A DNA stretch of 64,000 bases from Podarcis raffonei (taxonomy: Eukaryota > Chordata > Lepidosauria > Squamata > Lacertidae): assembly GCF_027172205.1 (NCBI RefSeq), contig NC_070604.1, positions 65,303,023-65,367,022 on the forward strand. The letters run 5' to 3'. Both the position numbers and the translations under genes were made by a program. Numbering within the stretch: the stretch's first letter is position 1; the number at the start of each line of letters is the position of its first letter. The notes under the pieces were generated by a model. It did no database searches. It worked only from the letters and a program-made list of their open reading frames with translations, and had not been told where the DNA came from. Shown piece after piece: positions 1 to 12,342 of this stretch.

Positions 1-1421
1 AATCTACATATGTGCATGTTTTGTCTGGTTCCAGCTTGCTTCTATAAAGGTTTCTAGGATATGCACCCATAATAGATACTTATGGTACATTTTAGGGAGT
101 AACTTCTTCCCCATGTCTCCTCATCTGTTCATGTAATCAGGTGAGATCCTGCTTCCCATGCCTCTGCCTCCTTAAGTTAAGCTTGTTGCTACAAGGACAG
201 AGCTTTCTCTGTAGTGGCACCTTCATTGCATCCTCTTCCCAAGGAACCCTACCTGGTTTACTGTCATAAACTCCCCCCCACACACACTTTATAAGCCTTT
301 CAGGACTGAAATGACATGGGGAATTTATTAGTCCACTACAATTTCTCACACTATGCCCTCAAATCAGAGAGCAGTACTCTTTTTTCCCTACTTTTTAATA
401 TTGGCTTTTATTATGATTAGGATAGAGCTGCATGCGATATGGGAGAGATGATCTGATGGTGCCATGTTTTTATTTTTACTCTAAGGCATGAACAGAGGCC
501 TCCAGCTTAGATTTGGTTTTTTCAGGGGCTTGCAGTATATCTTTAAGAAATACCATATAAATGTTTTGTGCAAGACTTCCTTGACATATGTGCTGCAATT
601 GCAGTCTTCAGAGATCTTTGGGGCATGTCCTAAGCATATAGCAGTCAGCAGAAATAGGCACATTTACATCATTTGGGCTGCTGGAAACAAAAAGACTAGA
701 TTACGTCCAGGTAAGCAGCAAACAGAATTAGGGGTTGTGACAACAGAGGCAGCCCATCGGAACATCAGACAAATGCACCAAGGAGCTTCCACACTAGCAG
801 TGAATGCCAATGTCATTCTTATCTGCAGAATGGGAAAATCCTGACTAAAAAGTGAGAGAGAATTGTGATTTGAGCATTGTGGAAAACTTGCCTGTATGAC
901 CAACAGCAAATCCACAGAAGACAAGCATAGCATATAAATAGACAGATACGTTGCAACGCTGAATACACCTAGGCTTATGGCTATCTGTATCTAACGATTA
1001 ATCATAAATAACAATTAGGAATCAAAAAGTGTTACAATAGTTGCAAATGCTGGGTTGAGGCCAAAGGTTTCCTTCTTCTTTTTTGGGGGGGCGGGGGGAA
1101 TCCATCCATTGCAGCAAGAATCCATCGGTCAGAAGAAAGGAGCCTTTGGCTCCAACCCATTTTTAGTGTTATTAACACTACAGCCCAGTTGCTATTTGCA
1201 TAATGGTAAGCCACATTTATATCTTTTCTTCAAAACCATTCAAAAATGGTGGGTGGGTGTTTCGTAGATGTATACCAAAATCTCACGAGACAACTAAACA
1301 TAATCAATAGAGTTTACTTCTGAATAGACATAGGATTCTGCTCATAGAAAAAAAGTTCTTGTTATTGTATAATTTTATTTATTTAAAGAAAACTTCTGAT
1401 TTCTCTCTGTATTTATATTAG
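1..1421 (+). other. AIG1 intron (3' part)
   Basis: No exon recognised. Open frames here are short and overlap on both strands without family resemblance. A decayed copy of the dispersed GGGACTTACT-type repeat lies at about 1303-1342. Confidence 0.7.
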
Positions 1422-1585
1422 GGTCTGTTGGATTTATCATGTAACAGGTGTTTGGGTGTACCCTCTCTTGGAGTACCTTGGCTCAGGTGCTAAAATTATC
1501 TTCTTTGCTACTGTAACTGCAATAATTAACATCTTCTACTTGCTGGGTGAGATCCTAAACAACTGCATCTGGGATACACAAAAAT
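1422..1585 (+). CDS. AIG1: AIG1 penultimate coding exon
   Basis: 164 nt: one base finishing a Trp codon, 54 codons, then one base of a split Cys codon. The acceptor is TTATATTAG and the donor is GTGAGT. It encodes the end of the conserved CW.HHVTG-type segment and the final transmembrane helix. Confidence 0.92.
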
Positions 1586-4500
1586 GTGAGTATTATTTTG
1601 AGAAGCACTGATGTAACTATGAAACAAGGGCTGATTCACATATTGCCATGGACATTGTAAAGTTCTCTGAGAGTGACTCCACCATGTCTTTTTCATGTGT
1701 TTAAATTATGTCACTTGGTGGTTATTCCATACAATGTTACTTGGTCAGAAAAAAAACCCCATAAATTTTCTACCATTTCAATCTAATCTGGTAGCATTCA
1801 GTTATTTCCCATTGCTGCAGTTTCATGCAAACACCTTTCCACGCAAACTGATTGCATTGAAATCAGTACATGAAGTTGCTTGCACACTCATGCATTGATG
1901 TACATTTGGGCTTAATTTGAGGCTGGGTGTGGGTGTGATTATCATTGCCTGGTTTTGGACATTTAGCTGAGAGCATCAAATGACAACATAAATACATAAA
2001 TAAGTACATAAATCCAGAAATTACTAGTGAGTTAAAGGGGGAATTAGCAAAAATCACCTTCCGCAACCACTTCTATTCATGGAAGCCTCTGCTGGATCAA
2101 AGATCATTCCATGAATGAAACAACACCATTGGGTGATACTCCTAATCTCAATAAGTTCTGCAAAGGTGATTAAGGATGTGCCTGTTGTGATCCAGATAAT
2201 ATCTAAATTGGATGTTCTTAAAAAGGTTTGACAAGTATACCACATATCACAAAATTATACAATGAGCTTATGCCATCCTATAATAAAGGTTGGGGTGGAA
2301 AGAAAAAGGCATTTACAAGTCTGAAAGGTTTCCCCCTCTCTTCCTTTAAGAGTTACATTTTTTAAAAAACACACCACTACTGACAAAATAATTTGCAGTT
2401 ACTTTTTCCAAACTAAACCACAAACATGGTAGGCAAAGAAAAATCTTCCCATTCTATGGGCCAGAGTCAGCCCACAGGTCTGAAGATAACATAATTTCTG
2501 CCAGGGTATTTGATCCATCAGCAGTAAAATGCTTCTCAAGAAAGGATAGAGGCTCTTTTATGAAGAAAAATGAAACACTACAGCTTGAAACCACTGGAAA
2601 AGTTTCCTCCAGCAGCAGAGAGGACACAGGAGACCAGAATTGGCATCAGCACAGGATCCAAAGCCAATATGCATTTCTGGAGCTGAGCCATTGTTTTGTT
2701 TTCTTAAACCTTTGACTGACTATCCAATTATTTTTGGTTTGTCAGCAACACCCAGCCCATTGTATGTAGACTATTGGTGATGTCCAAACCAAATTGCTTC
2801 ATTACTCTGTCTTTCAACAAAATCACCACTACCAGACGCTTTTGCCCCTCTGCTGTAATTTGGACAGATATGGGTGTGTTTTTCAAAGAAGCCCATGGTA
2901 AGAAATCTGAGCCAAGCAGATTTTCCATTTGAAAAGTACTGTGATTTATGGTCAGGTTTCCTTTTGAGAGGTTCCTTCTCATCTCTGCCAAACCTCTAGA
3001 CCCCTGTCCTATTGAAAAGAAAGATAAGAAATTTCTTTTTTGGGATATGCAGCAGCACTGGAAACTTCCAAAAGAAACACTTTCAGAATAGATCGAAGGT
3101 GTTTGGCAGGGTGGTTTGGTCCAAATTAGCTAAACAGACAAAAGAACAAAACTTTTGCCAGAAGCTAAGAATAGAACTTTGCCCAGGAACAAGCGTTTGA
3201 AAGAGACGAATGTTTCCATTGCCAGAAAAACACAATCAATGGCCATGAATGAGTTACACTGTGAGTGCAATGCCTGCACATGGAGAATCCCAAGGGGGTT
3301 CAACAGAACCTGCACCCCCCTACACACCTGAACAAGCGCATGGACACACAAGCAGGCAGCACCTCTCACAGCCCCATCCAAGCCCCCTTCTCTGTGCCTT
3401 GCAAGTTACTTATGCTGGGCTTTCACTGCCTGGATTGCTCAAAAAGAACGAGAAACACAGTAAAGGATGCTGTTGACAATACCTGGATCTTTTTCATAGA
3501 TGAGGTAAGTGTTGCTGCCTGTAGATTTTGCTTAAGGAAAATAAGATGGGGAAATTTTGCAATTTTTTTTAACCCGTTATCTGCTGTCTCTGGTTCCTGT
3601 GGTGACTTCAGCGACATGTTTACTGCTTGCCACATTTCCCTCTATCGCACCTACAGTTTACAATATGTTGAATCTGTGGTGGGGTTTTGTTCTGTTCTGG
3701 TTGTTTCTGGGAATTGATTTTGGTTTTTGAAGGCTGGAGCCAGGCAATAGTTATAAAGAATCCTTTTTAAAGAACAATTTTAAAGAAAGTGGTTTTGAGT
3801 GAGGTTTTGCTTCCCATGATTTTCACACTCTTTATTTTGCCTGACGGTTAAATAGGTTTTGCAGGTTTTGAAACAGTAAGAACTGTTGTTTTTATCTCCA
3901 GCAAAAATGAGTAGTACACTCCAGAAGCAGTGATCCTTCTTTCAAAGTGTCTTCAGCTCTCTGAAAAAACAACAACCTGGTGACTATTTCCAGGCTATGT
4001 TTTGTCCTTGCTGTGCTTCAATGTTCCTCTATGGATTGTGGGTTTTCTTTGGCCACATTAGTTTAAAATAAAATTAATATTAAAGGCCAAATGCACCCAG
4101 AGACACCTGTGCACCTACCATACTAATAACATTTGGGGGGGAGGGGGAGGTCATTTAAAAAATTGTTGTGTAGGAAAGTTAACTTCTGATGTCTCTGAGA
4201 TTGGGCAGAAGTGGAGCAAGATCAGAAGCACCCCTTCCCCCTCACAGAGTCGAGGCATTTGCGTGGGTATTGCTGAACTTAGAGAAGATTGTGCCATCAG
4301 ATCTGAAAGGGGAAGGAGGGCTGTGTCTCTAGTAGTAGAGAATGGGCAGGAGATGGGCACCTCAGAACTGCACCTCTAGAAGCAAAATTATTTGTATAAT
4401 TTTGGTAAGGAAGGAGAGACTGGGGCAATGATCCTTTATCACTTTGGGATGTTTTATTGAAATCAATAAACTTTGCAAAATGTTGGCAATCTAAAAGCTA

Positions 4501-5623
4501 AGACTGCCACAGTCAAGTTAGTACATACCAACTGCAGGTCTGCTCTGAAAAAAGTCCCATTGAATCTAAAGGATGGAAGTCTTAGTGGAGTTAAGTCTCT
4601 ATACTATGGCCACATAGCGGGGTGTGACCTTACTGGGAATAAGCCCCTTGAAATCGTTGGGATTTACTTCTGAGTAACCATTGCTAGGATTAACTGCAAG
4701 AAATCGACCAATGGAATACTACTCAGGCAACGGCTGAACTTTCCAAGCTGCTTGCAGCACTTTAATTCATGGGTCTCATTATAATGAGCTAATACAGATA
4801 TATTGTTACAATTACAGATCCAAGTTATTGGTGTGTTTGAGGTCTTTGAAATCAAGGATGACTGTGGACTGGTGTCACAGACAGCTGGTATAAGAATCTG
4901 GACATTTTTGTGTGGGCATAAATGCATTTTACACTTAATGGCTTTAAAATGATGCCCCCAAACCTACCCATCAGCAGTTAATAATATGACTTGGAGAACC
5001 TCAAATATTTTGTTGCTTATCCCAGCATAGACATTGTTTTGTAACCATGAATACAATACATGCTCATAAGTAAATAGACATCATGAAGAATGATCTTCAC
5101 CATTATTCAACAAGGAACGAGGCGGAGGAGCTTCAAATGTGGAAGAAATATATCAGACAAGCTATTATTTAACAGTAAAAAGCCAGTATGGTTGCAGATT
5201 ATTTGGTTAGTCTGGCCCCATTTTGTCAGCATTCTGCTGCCTATTATCATGCATTGGGAAGGCACCAAAGGAGAAACAAAGGGCAGGGTTTGGCAGATGA
5301 GTCTCAGCAGCAGCAGATCTGCACAAAGGGGCTCTTTCCCTCCCCACTCCCTCGCACACAGTCCAAAATTGGCCTGGGGGAGGGTGAGGAGAAGCCTTGG
5401 AACGGGGCATGGAGGGAGGGGGAATCATTCTGCTTGGCAAACCCAAATGCTTATACCCTGATAGAATGATCACCTTAGGATGTACAACGTTAAATTCCTC
5501 CCAAAATTTTGCAGAAGAAGCATAAGGATGCAGTGCCTTCCGATTTCCTCAGGTGTTTCAAAAGTTGTTTTCTGTTTGTGCTCAGGTATGGAAGAAGGAA
5601 AAGAAAAGCCTAAATTGGACTGA
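1422..5623 (+). CDS. AIG1: AIG1, androgen-induced gene 1 protein (3' part, two last coding exons)
   Basis: AIG1 is a multi-pass membrane hydrolase of the AIG1/ADTRP family that cleaves fatty-acid esters of hydroxy fatty acids. Two exons are visible: 1422-1585 and 5586-5623. The first reads [14 protein letters not shown], then [15 protein letters not shown], close to human AIG1; the second reads [11 protein letters not shown] and stops, matching the human tail MEEEKEKPKLE. Together they give about 66 C-terminal residues, including the last hydrophobic helix ([17 protein letters not shown]) and a charged cytosolic-type tail. The catalytic Thr and His of the family are encoded upstream, left of the window. 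Splice signals fit: AG at 1420-1421, GTGAGT at 1586, CAG at 5583-5585. The codon across the last junction is T|GT, giving Cys where human has Ser. The gene runs toward ADAT2, as in human. Confidence 0.92.
1586..5585 (+). other. AIG1 last intron (4.0 kb)
   Basis: Bounded by GTGAGT at 1586 and CTCAG at 5581-5585. Holds a copy of the dispersed GGGACTTACT-type repeat at about 4631-4700. The 150-codon open frame at 3265-3717 resembles no family I know. Nothing else supported. Confidence 0.8.
5586..5623 (+). CDS. AIG1: AIG1 terminal coding exon (38 nt)
   Basis: Very short exon too small for ORF scans. After CAG at 5583-5585 it supplies GT to complete the split codon, then ATG GAA GAA GGA and so on to TGA at 5621-5623. 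The Lys/Glu-rich tail [11 protein letters not shown] is nearly the human AIG1 C-terminus, which makes the assignment firm despite the length. Confidence 0.9.
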
Positions 5624-6869
5624 ATGTGAAAGAGGAAAACAAGATTTGCTGCTATACGGAAGACATCTCAGTGTCAAGAGATTGGCCATTTACATGAACA
5701 GTGCATCCAGGATACTTTTATTTTCTCTTTAAAAAGAAAAGGGATATTGATTTATTGTCCCACTCCTTCCTGATACCTGCCTCTGCCCATAACACTATAT
5801 ATGATACACTTCTCCACGACTCTTCTACACATGTAATTATGTATGTTACTATGTTAAGTGTCTTTCCTGTGGCAGCATCATTGAAGTCTGCTCTGTCTCT
5901 GATTTGGAAATCAGTGGGGAAATTGTTTGCATATCTAGCTGTATCATAAAGCCACGTCTTCAAAAGAGTGGAAAACTTAACACACACATGCAAATATTTT
6001 GAATCAGAGAGTTCTGTGGAATTAACAAATCAGAGAGTTCTGTGGAATTTTAATCATCACATTACGGACAATAAGTGTTTGGGACAATGGTGGTCAACTA
6101 GGGCTATAAAAATTGTTAAAACAAACTGATTTAACTCAGTGCTGCTAAAGTACAAAACCACATCAATAAAAACAAAAATAGTCTCCCTTTGTTCAAAAAA
6201 GTTCTTGCTGCTCAGGTGTTTGCAGGTACATCTTAATAGCACCACCTGGTTTTATTCACATCTAGAAGAAATGGCAGAACTTCATCATACTCCTTCCAGG
6301 AGCAATGACAAGATGGACTCCTTTTATTTAATATTTATTTGGCACTGGGCTTAAATTTTACAGTAAATGAGGAAGACAGGGATTGGTGAATAGTAGGATT
6401 GGAATAGGAGAGCATCAGGTAAGAGGAGTGGCTGAGTCAGAGCCAGTCCAACTGCACAAACAACTCAGGATCACTTGGGGGAGCAAACCGGAGCCAGTGA
6501 AGTAGCATGCAATCTGCAAAGCATGCCCAAGGCCCCTTGCATTACAGAAGCAGGATGTCCAACCACCGTAGTCTCAGGGATCACCAGTCTCTAGTCAGTG
6601 GTCTAGGGTCTGGGAGTGGTCTACATCTATTGAGCAGGAAAGGCTTCACAGCTTGGAGAGAATATTGTCAGGCTTAGTTTTTCATATAGCCAAATAGTAG
6701 ATGTCACAATAAATTGTGGAATATCCATTTTTAGTAACACCATTGGGGAGCAGAAAATTGCTAATCTGGCCTCCTGCACTTTGCAAACCACCAAACTGGC
6801 CACCTCTGTTCTAAATAGAGATCTGGGGGGCAGAAGTAGACTCCTCAAGTGGTTAGGTTCTTCAATAAA
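5624..6869 (+). other. AIG1: AIG1 3' UTR (extent uncertain)
   Basis: Sequence after the AIG1 stop. Candidate poly(A) signals AATAAA are at 6165-6170 and 6864-6869; I cannot tell which is used. It contains a direct repeat of 22 bp (6002-6023 and 6028-6049, AATCAGAGAGTTCTGTGG core) at a 26-bp period. The low-G+C sequence with no long conserved frame fits an untranslated region. Confidence 0.5.
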
Positions 6870-7154
6870 GTTATTCTAAAGTAACAGTAAGGACCTTTTA
6901 CAACTCTGGGTCGTGGACACAGGGCATTCATGCAAACCCTGGAGAGCAACAGTGTGAAGTGCATATCTCACATCATTTTTGAAAACAAATTTATTTTCCT
7001 TACAACTGTAAGGAAAATCTTTACCACGTTTTCATTACAGCTTGGCAGAGCCTTTGGGTGCAGCGAGAGCTCACTAACAAAACTGTTCCATGAGCTGCAT
7101 CTGTCCCTAAAACCTTCCACTGGTCAACGCTTTTCACAGAGCATACTAGGAAGA

Positions 7155-7372
7155 AAGACTCCAGCTAAACATCAGGCAGAGTTTTCTGACAGTAAGAGGT
7201 GTTTGACAGTGGGGTGAACTCCCTCAGGAGGTGGCGGACTCTCCTTCCTTGGAGGTTTTTATACAGAGGCTGGGTGGCCATCTCATATATGCTTTAGTTA
7301 AGATTCCTGCATTGCAGAGGATTGGACTTGGGGTCCCCCTTCCAGCTCTACAATTCTATGATTCTATATCCA
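7155..7372 (+). repeat. CR1 LINE, 3' end
   Basis: Shows the terminal CR1 pattern: a stretch with GGAGGTTTTTATACAGAGGC and GGGTGGCCATCT, then TTGGACTTGGGGTCCC, CCAGCTCTACAATTCTATG and the ATTCTATGATTCTATA microsatellite-like tail. Heavily 5' truncated, as is usual for CR1. Confidence 0.85.
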
Positions 7373-8496
7373 TCTCCCGACAGAAGAGGAATTTAGACCA
7401 TAAGCCTATACATGAGCAGGCAGAAGTCAACACTTTGGGAGTTCAGACAGTGTTTCCTCTTGGGTAAATGGGTATAGAATTGCAGCTTCAAATATAGTTG
7501 GTAAGAGAGGTTCTCCTGAGCAGAAATAAATAAAGATCCTCTCTACCTCTGGAAAGCAACGCTTTTTAAAAATGTAGTTGCCAGAAGCAAATGCACCAAA
7601 AAGGCCGAAAGGCCTCACTTTGGCCACATATCTCTTTGAGGAAATATTTATAGACAATGCTTGAAAGTTTAGTACAAGATTTTTCAACACGAGTGGTGCA
7701 ATGTAAATTGAGGCTTCATTGTCAACAATGTGAAGTTCAGGTTGGTAAAAAAAAAAAAAGGTCTGTGCCGTTTTGTTAATAGTATTTGAGTGCTTTCGCG
7801 TGGCAAGGCTCGCATAACTCATTCTTTGCTGTTGGGACTTGCATGTCTGCAGTCTAAGTCTGTGTTTCTCATTGACCTTTTATTCGTTAAACACTGGATG
7901 CTGGCCTTTGTACTTTACTCGCTGCACAAATGGCAAATAGTAATAAAAGAACTTATAATACTGAAGCATTGCAGAGCAGTTTACATTCTTTCTGCCTGCG
8001 GTGGCTAGTGTAGTCTTCTACTTTTGGCATTAGGCATGCTTCCTTGAGTCTCATTCGCCGGTTACCTTTTGTGGCCAGGGAGTTGCTGCAGTGTGGCTCC
8101 TTCCTCTGCCACAAAGTTAATGTCAGAGGCCCGAGGCCTTATGGGAGGTGGTCCCAGCTGCAGCAGTTTCCTACACCAGTGTCACCCCAGTTTCCAAGAG
8201 GGTGATGCTGACATGGGTCAAACCACATGAATTTCTCACGTGTGTTCTGGGGATTTTGATGCTACCTTTGTAATATGAAAACTTGTTAGATGGTCACATG
8301 CTGAACCTGAACTCAAAGCACCAGATCGACATCATAGTGATGATGTGTTCCAAACATGCAGTGTGTTTACAGTGGCAATCGACTGGTAAAACCCACACAG
8401 TAAAGTCTCAACCTCGTACCAACACAACACCCAACATAATAAATTTACCTTTTTTCAAAAGCTAGTGAGAAATATTTATGGTTAAGGCACCTCTCT

Positions 8497-8735
8497 GAGA
8501 GCCAGTGTGTTGTAGTGGTTCAGAGCGGTGGACTTGTAATCTGGTGAACCAGGTTCGATTCCCCGCTCCTCCACATGCAGCTGCTGGGTGACCTTGGGCT
8601 AGTCACACTTCTTTGAAGTCTCTCAGCCTCACTCACCTCACAGAGTGTTTGTTGTGGGGGAGGAAGGGAAAGGAGATTGTTAGCCGCTTTGAGACTCCTT
8701 CGGGTAGTGATAAAGCGGGATATCTCTTCTTCTGT
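8497..8735 (+). repeat. tRNA-derived SINE (same family as 56931-57175)
   Basis: Begins GAGAGCCAGTGTGTTGTAGT with a tRNA-like head: B-box-like GGTTCGATTCCC follows GTGAACCA. The body reads GCTGCTGGGTGACCTTGGGC, then TCACCTCACAGAGTGTTTG, GGGGGAGGAAGGGAAAGGAG and TAGCCGCTTTGAGACTCC. It ends near a TCTTCTTCT tail. This is a common squamate tRNA-SINE layout; I do not assign a family name. It is not a functional tRNA because the acceptor stem is not paired. Confidence 0.85.
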
Positions 8736-11700
8736 AATATGCTATGCTAATATGTAGGATGAATAGTATGCATTTTCCTATTGGTAGAATGAAACCATAG
8801 AGCTGGAAGTTCCTTTAAGGCCACCTACACAAACTCCTGGCACCGAAATCAAAGCTGATATATCTAAAGATTTGCATCTAAATCTAGATCAGCTCACAGC
8901 ATCCTCCAGGTTATATATAAATCTTGTTACAGGCAGAAAGCATATGCAGACAAGCATCTCTAAGGCTTGGTAGAAGAAAAAATATTCGCCGCATGCATAA
9001 CGCCTTAAAATCCACATAAGAGAAGTGAATCAGCTAGCCCTAAATGTGCTTTCCAAGTGTCAATTTATCCTGTAATTCCAGTTTTATCAATTTATGGCTA
9101 CCCAGAAAGCCTTTTGCACTATATATCTCCATATCATCAGCTACCTTGTTGTCAAGTAGTTCCTCAGTTACATGCTGCCCATTTATCTTCCCTTCACAAT
9201 AATTCATTGCTCATCTTTCTTAGCGCAACACTGATTTCTTGGGCTGTGTCATGTTGATGTGTCATCCTAGTGAGAAACCACCATCCTAGATAAGAGTTGC
9301 AGTGATGACATTGTTTCAAGCAGATGCCAGAGCTTTGTGGAACACTCTTGGCAGCAGAGATCATGACTGCTGAAGATCAGCAATGCAGTCGCCTTGGTGA
9401 GTTTCCACTCAAATTTATTTAGTGTTTAACTGCTGCTAAACTGTTCTTAAAGCAAGCATTTGTCTTCAGTTCAGAGCATCTGAGATGGCAGGAAGATCGG
9501 AAATCTTCTCAGTTGTGGTGTGTTTTAAATATGACAGTCGTGCCCTCGGGTGCTTTCTGTCTGTGCTTCCCACAGCCGTCCTTTAATGACTTAAAGATCT
9601 TGCTGCCACGCATGCAGTACCCTTCCCATGTGTTTGAACTAGAGGCATCAGAGGAACCCATGGGAAAGCACCTCCTTCAAAACTAGCTTAACATTTCAAG
9701 GGCGTCTTGACTGTGGCACAAAGTTAAAACTAGAGGTGTAAGAAGACATCACGTTTTGTTCTGTATTTATCTCATGCAGCCCTGTTTCTGTTCCACTACA
9801 ATTCAAATTCTGCCCAAAACTGCTTTTTGTGTCTCTGTCCTCTGTGGCAAAATTATATAACGTCCATAATTTATGTAATTGATTACATAAATTGTGTAAG
9901 TTATGTTGTCATTACATTATTCTGCCCCATTCATTTCACTGCAAAGGAAATGCAATGCAAATAGAGGATGGGGAGAAAAGCAATCAGTTACATATCATTT
10001 GTGGACTGAAAGCTACAGCAACAAAAAACACCAATAGTATTTGCTGGGTTGATATCTGTTCTGGACATGGGACAAATAAGCGAACATCAGCAATTTCCAT
10101 CCCTGCTTCTGTTTTCAGTTGAATTCTCTGACATCTTCAGTTGAAACAGCTTGTTTCCATTGGAGAAATATGGTTTTGAGGTTCATTTTCCTTCCTTGAA
10201 ATGAGAAGTGGCAGAGTGGATAGAATATGTTAGCAAAGTCTCTTAAATAACACAGAGAGGAAAAGGGTCCTGATAACACTTTACTGAGGAAACTGAACAA
10301 AAACATGTATAATTTGAGGAGAAAGAAAAGGAGAGGTCTTGTCCTCTTTCAGGGAATGCCCTCCCTAGCAGGGAGACATTCAGCTAAATGTACAGAGGAA
10401 AAAACCTCTCAGAGCTACACAGCCAATCAGGGCACACACACCCTGGTTGCTAGCAGCACCTACATCTGCTATTGACTAGCTGATTTTAACAGTTAACACT
10501 TAAGTTCCACATGGACTGTTGCACTTCCAACAGGGAGTCGCAAAGCGTAAATGCTGCCACACTAACAAATGTGGAACAAACACTATATGGCACCTATAGA
10601 AATACAAGTTCCGCAGAAAGAAGCTGTCAAGCACAGAGGGAACGAGGCAATCCTTCAAGTAAGCTGGTATCTAGTTGTGAGGAAAAGGTAGGGTATAAAT
10701 GTTTAACAGAGCAATCCAAAGTGGGTTGGAGGAGGTAGAACTGATTAAAAAAAAATACATGTTGCCCCCTGCATGAATACTTATTTATTTAAAGTTGCAA
10801 TCCTAAGTTCCCTGCAAGGCAGTAGAGAAAGCTTTGCCTGCAGAGGGAGTGATCCAGCCTTACAAACCCTCATCATGAGGGTCTGGAAGGATCTTCAACC
10901 AGTGATCCTCTGAAGTGGAAGTTCCAGTGTCAGGTAGAAAAGGAGGCTTGCTGGAGGGTGATGGGGGACAGATCCAATGGGAACAAAACTTTAAAAAATC
11001 TCTGAGAACAGAGTGAACTCCCCAGGCCTCCTGCCAGCTTTTTTTGCTGTAGGACTACAAATCCAGCAGGACATAGGAAAATACAGTTCCCCCACCCACA
11101 CTTTGAATTGCTTAGTTAAGCATTCATAACCTGCCGTTCATTATAAAAAGCTCACTGCTAAAACAAGTAAAAACAACATCGGCAATCGGCAAGATTAAAG
11201 GTGGTGAATGAACAGATGAACACTTGAAGGTTCGCGTTGTGCTTGTAAACTATTTTGAAAGGCAGGTGGTATGCCTGGTGCATTGCAGGGCGGTGGGGGT
11301 GGGGGTGGGGCAGAGAAGCCGACAGCTATGCCAGTGTTTGATTAGTTGGTTTGTACATCTCCCATTTCAGCTGCGGCTAAGGAACAGGCTGCAAGCTCTC
11401 TTTTTAATATTGCAGTCTTTGTCTCCCTCTTTCATGAGGACTGTATTTATTCCACAGAGCTATTACACCAGGCAGGAGGGTCTGGAACAGCAGAAAGTGC
11501 ACAACACCAAAGGCCAATTTAACACCACACAAACATATCCCTGCAGACTTGCTGTGCCAAGTTGATTTGAATGTCAGTCTGCAGCCGGTCCCTGCAAAAG
11601 AAGGAGGGGACTTTAATCACACTTAGAATTCATTCAATCATTCCTGCACAATATTGATCTGACGGTGTGAACAACAGCTTTGATAGTCAAAGCATGCTAG

Positions 11701-12212
11701 GTTAAAGTCCTGAATGTGCAACTTGAGTGCCTTCACAGGGCTGGATAAAGTATTTCTTTTTTGCATCCTACACGGTTTTTAATTCACCTGTAACTTGTCT
11801 GTGAATATTTGTCCCCTGCCATTGCTTGTTATTGATTCACATGTTAGGGAAAGAATGAAAAGGCCTTGTTCATATTTAGTGGGGAGGCTGTTGCAGCTGA
11901 ATTGGCTGGCCACGTCTTGCTCAAATGCATGCTGTTTCAGCAGTCCTGAGACATTTTTAGCAGTATAACCCAAAGCTTCTATGTCTCTGGTCAACATCAC
12001 CCACCTTCACTTTGGCCAGTCACACAGAGCCCTTCTTAGTCTCCTCCTTTCATTAGGATTGTTTGGGAAACGGTTTCCATTGGAGCCAGATCGCTGAGGC
12101 TCACTGGCATTTCACAATCCGAGTGTTTATAAATACACAGGTTGAACACAGGTGGAGGTACAGCACAAAACACTGCATTAGACCCCACACTTAAGTTCAC
12201 TGCTGCCATATC

Positions 12213-12342
12213 CAGGGCTTTTTTTCAGCTGGGAAAAAAAAAGTTCTGGTGCCTCTCAGGTGGTCGCCATTGCCATTATAAGAGAACAAGGGAGGTGTTC
12301 ATAGTGAGTTCCGGCACCTCTTTTTCTAGAAAAATAGCACTG
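12213..12342. mobile_element. hAT-like MITE, 130 bp
   Basis: Terminal inverted repeats CAGGGCTTTTTTTC and (reverse complement of the end) CAGTGCTATTTTTC. It is flanked by an 8-bp target duplication with one mismatch, GCCATATC at 12205-12212 and CCCATATC at 12343-12350. Size, CAG...CTG ends and the 8-bp duplication fit a non-autonomous hAT element. Confidence 0.8.

Noticed and set aside
3265-3717. 150-codon plus-strand frame in the AIG1 intron
   Set aside because: No recognisable domain, low-complexity Pro/His content, no splice-site support; best read as chance.
8497-8575. A tRNA gene
   Set aside because: A and B boxes only; no paired acceptor stem, and the same sequence with the same tail recurs at 56931-57175.
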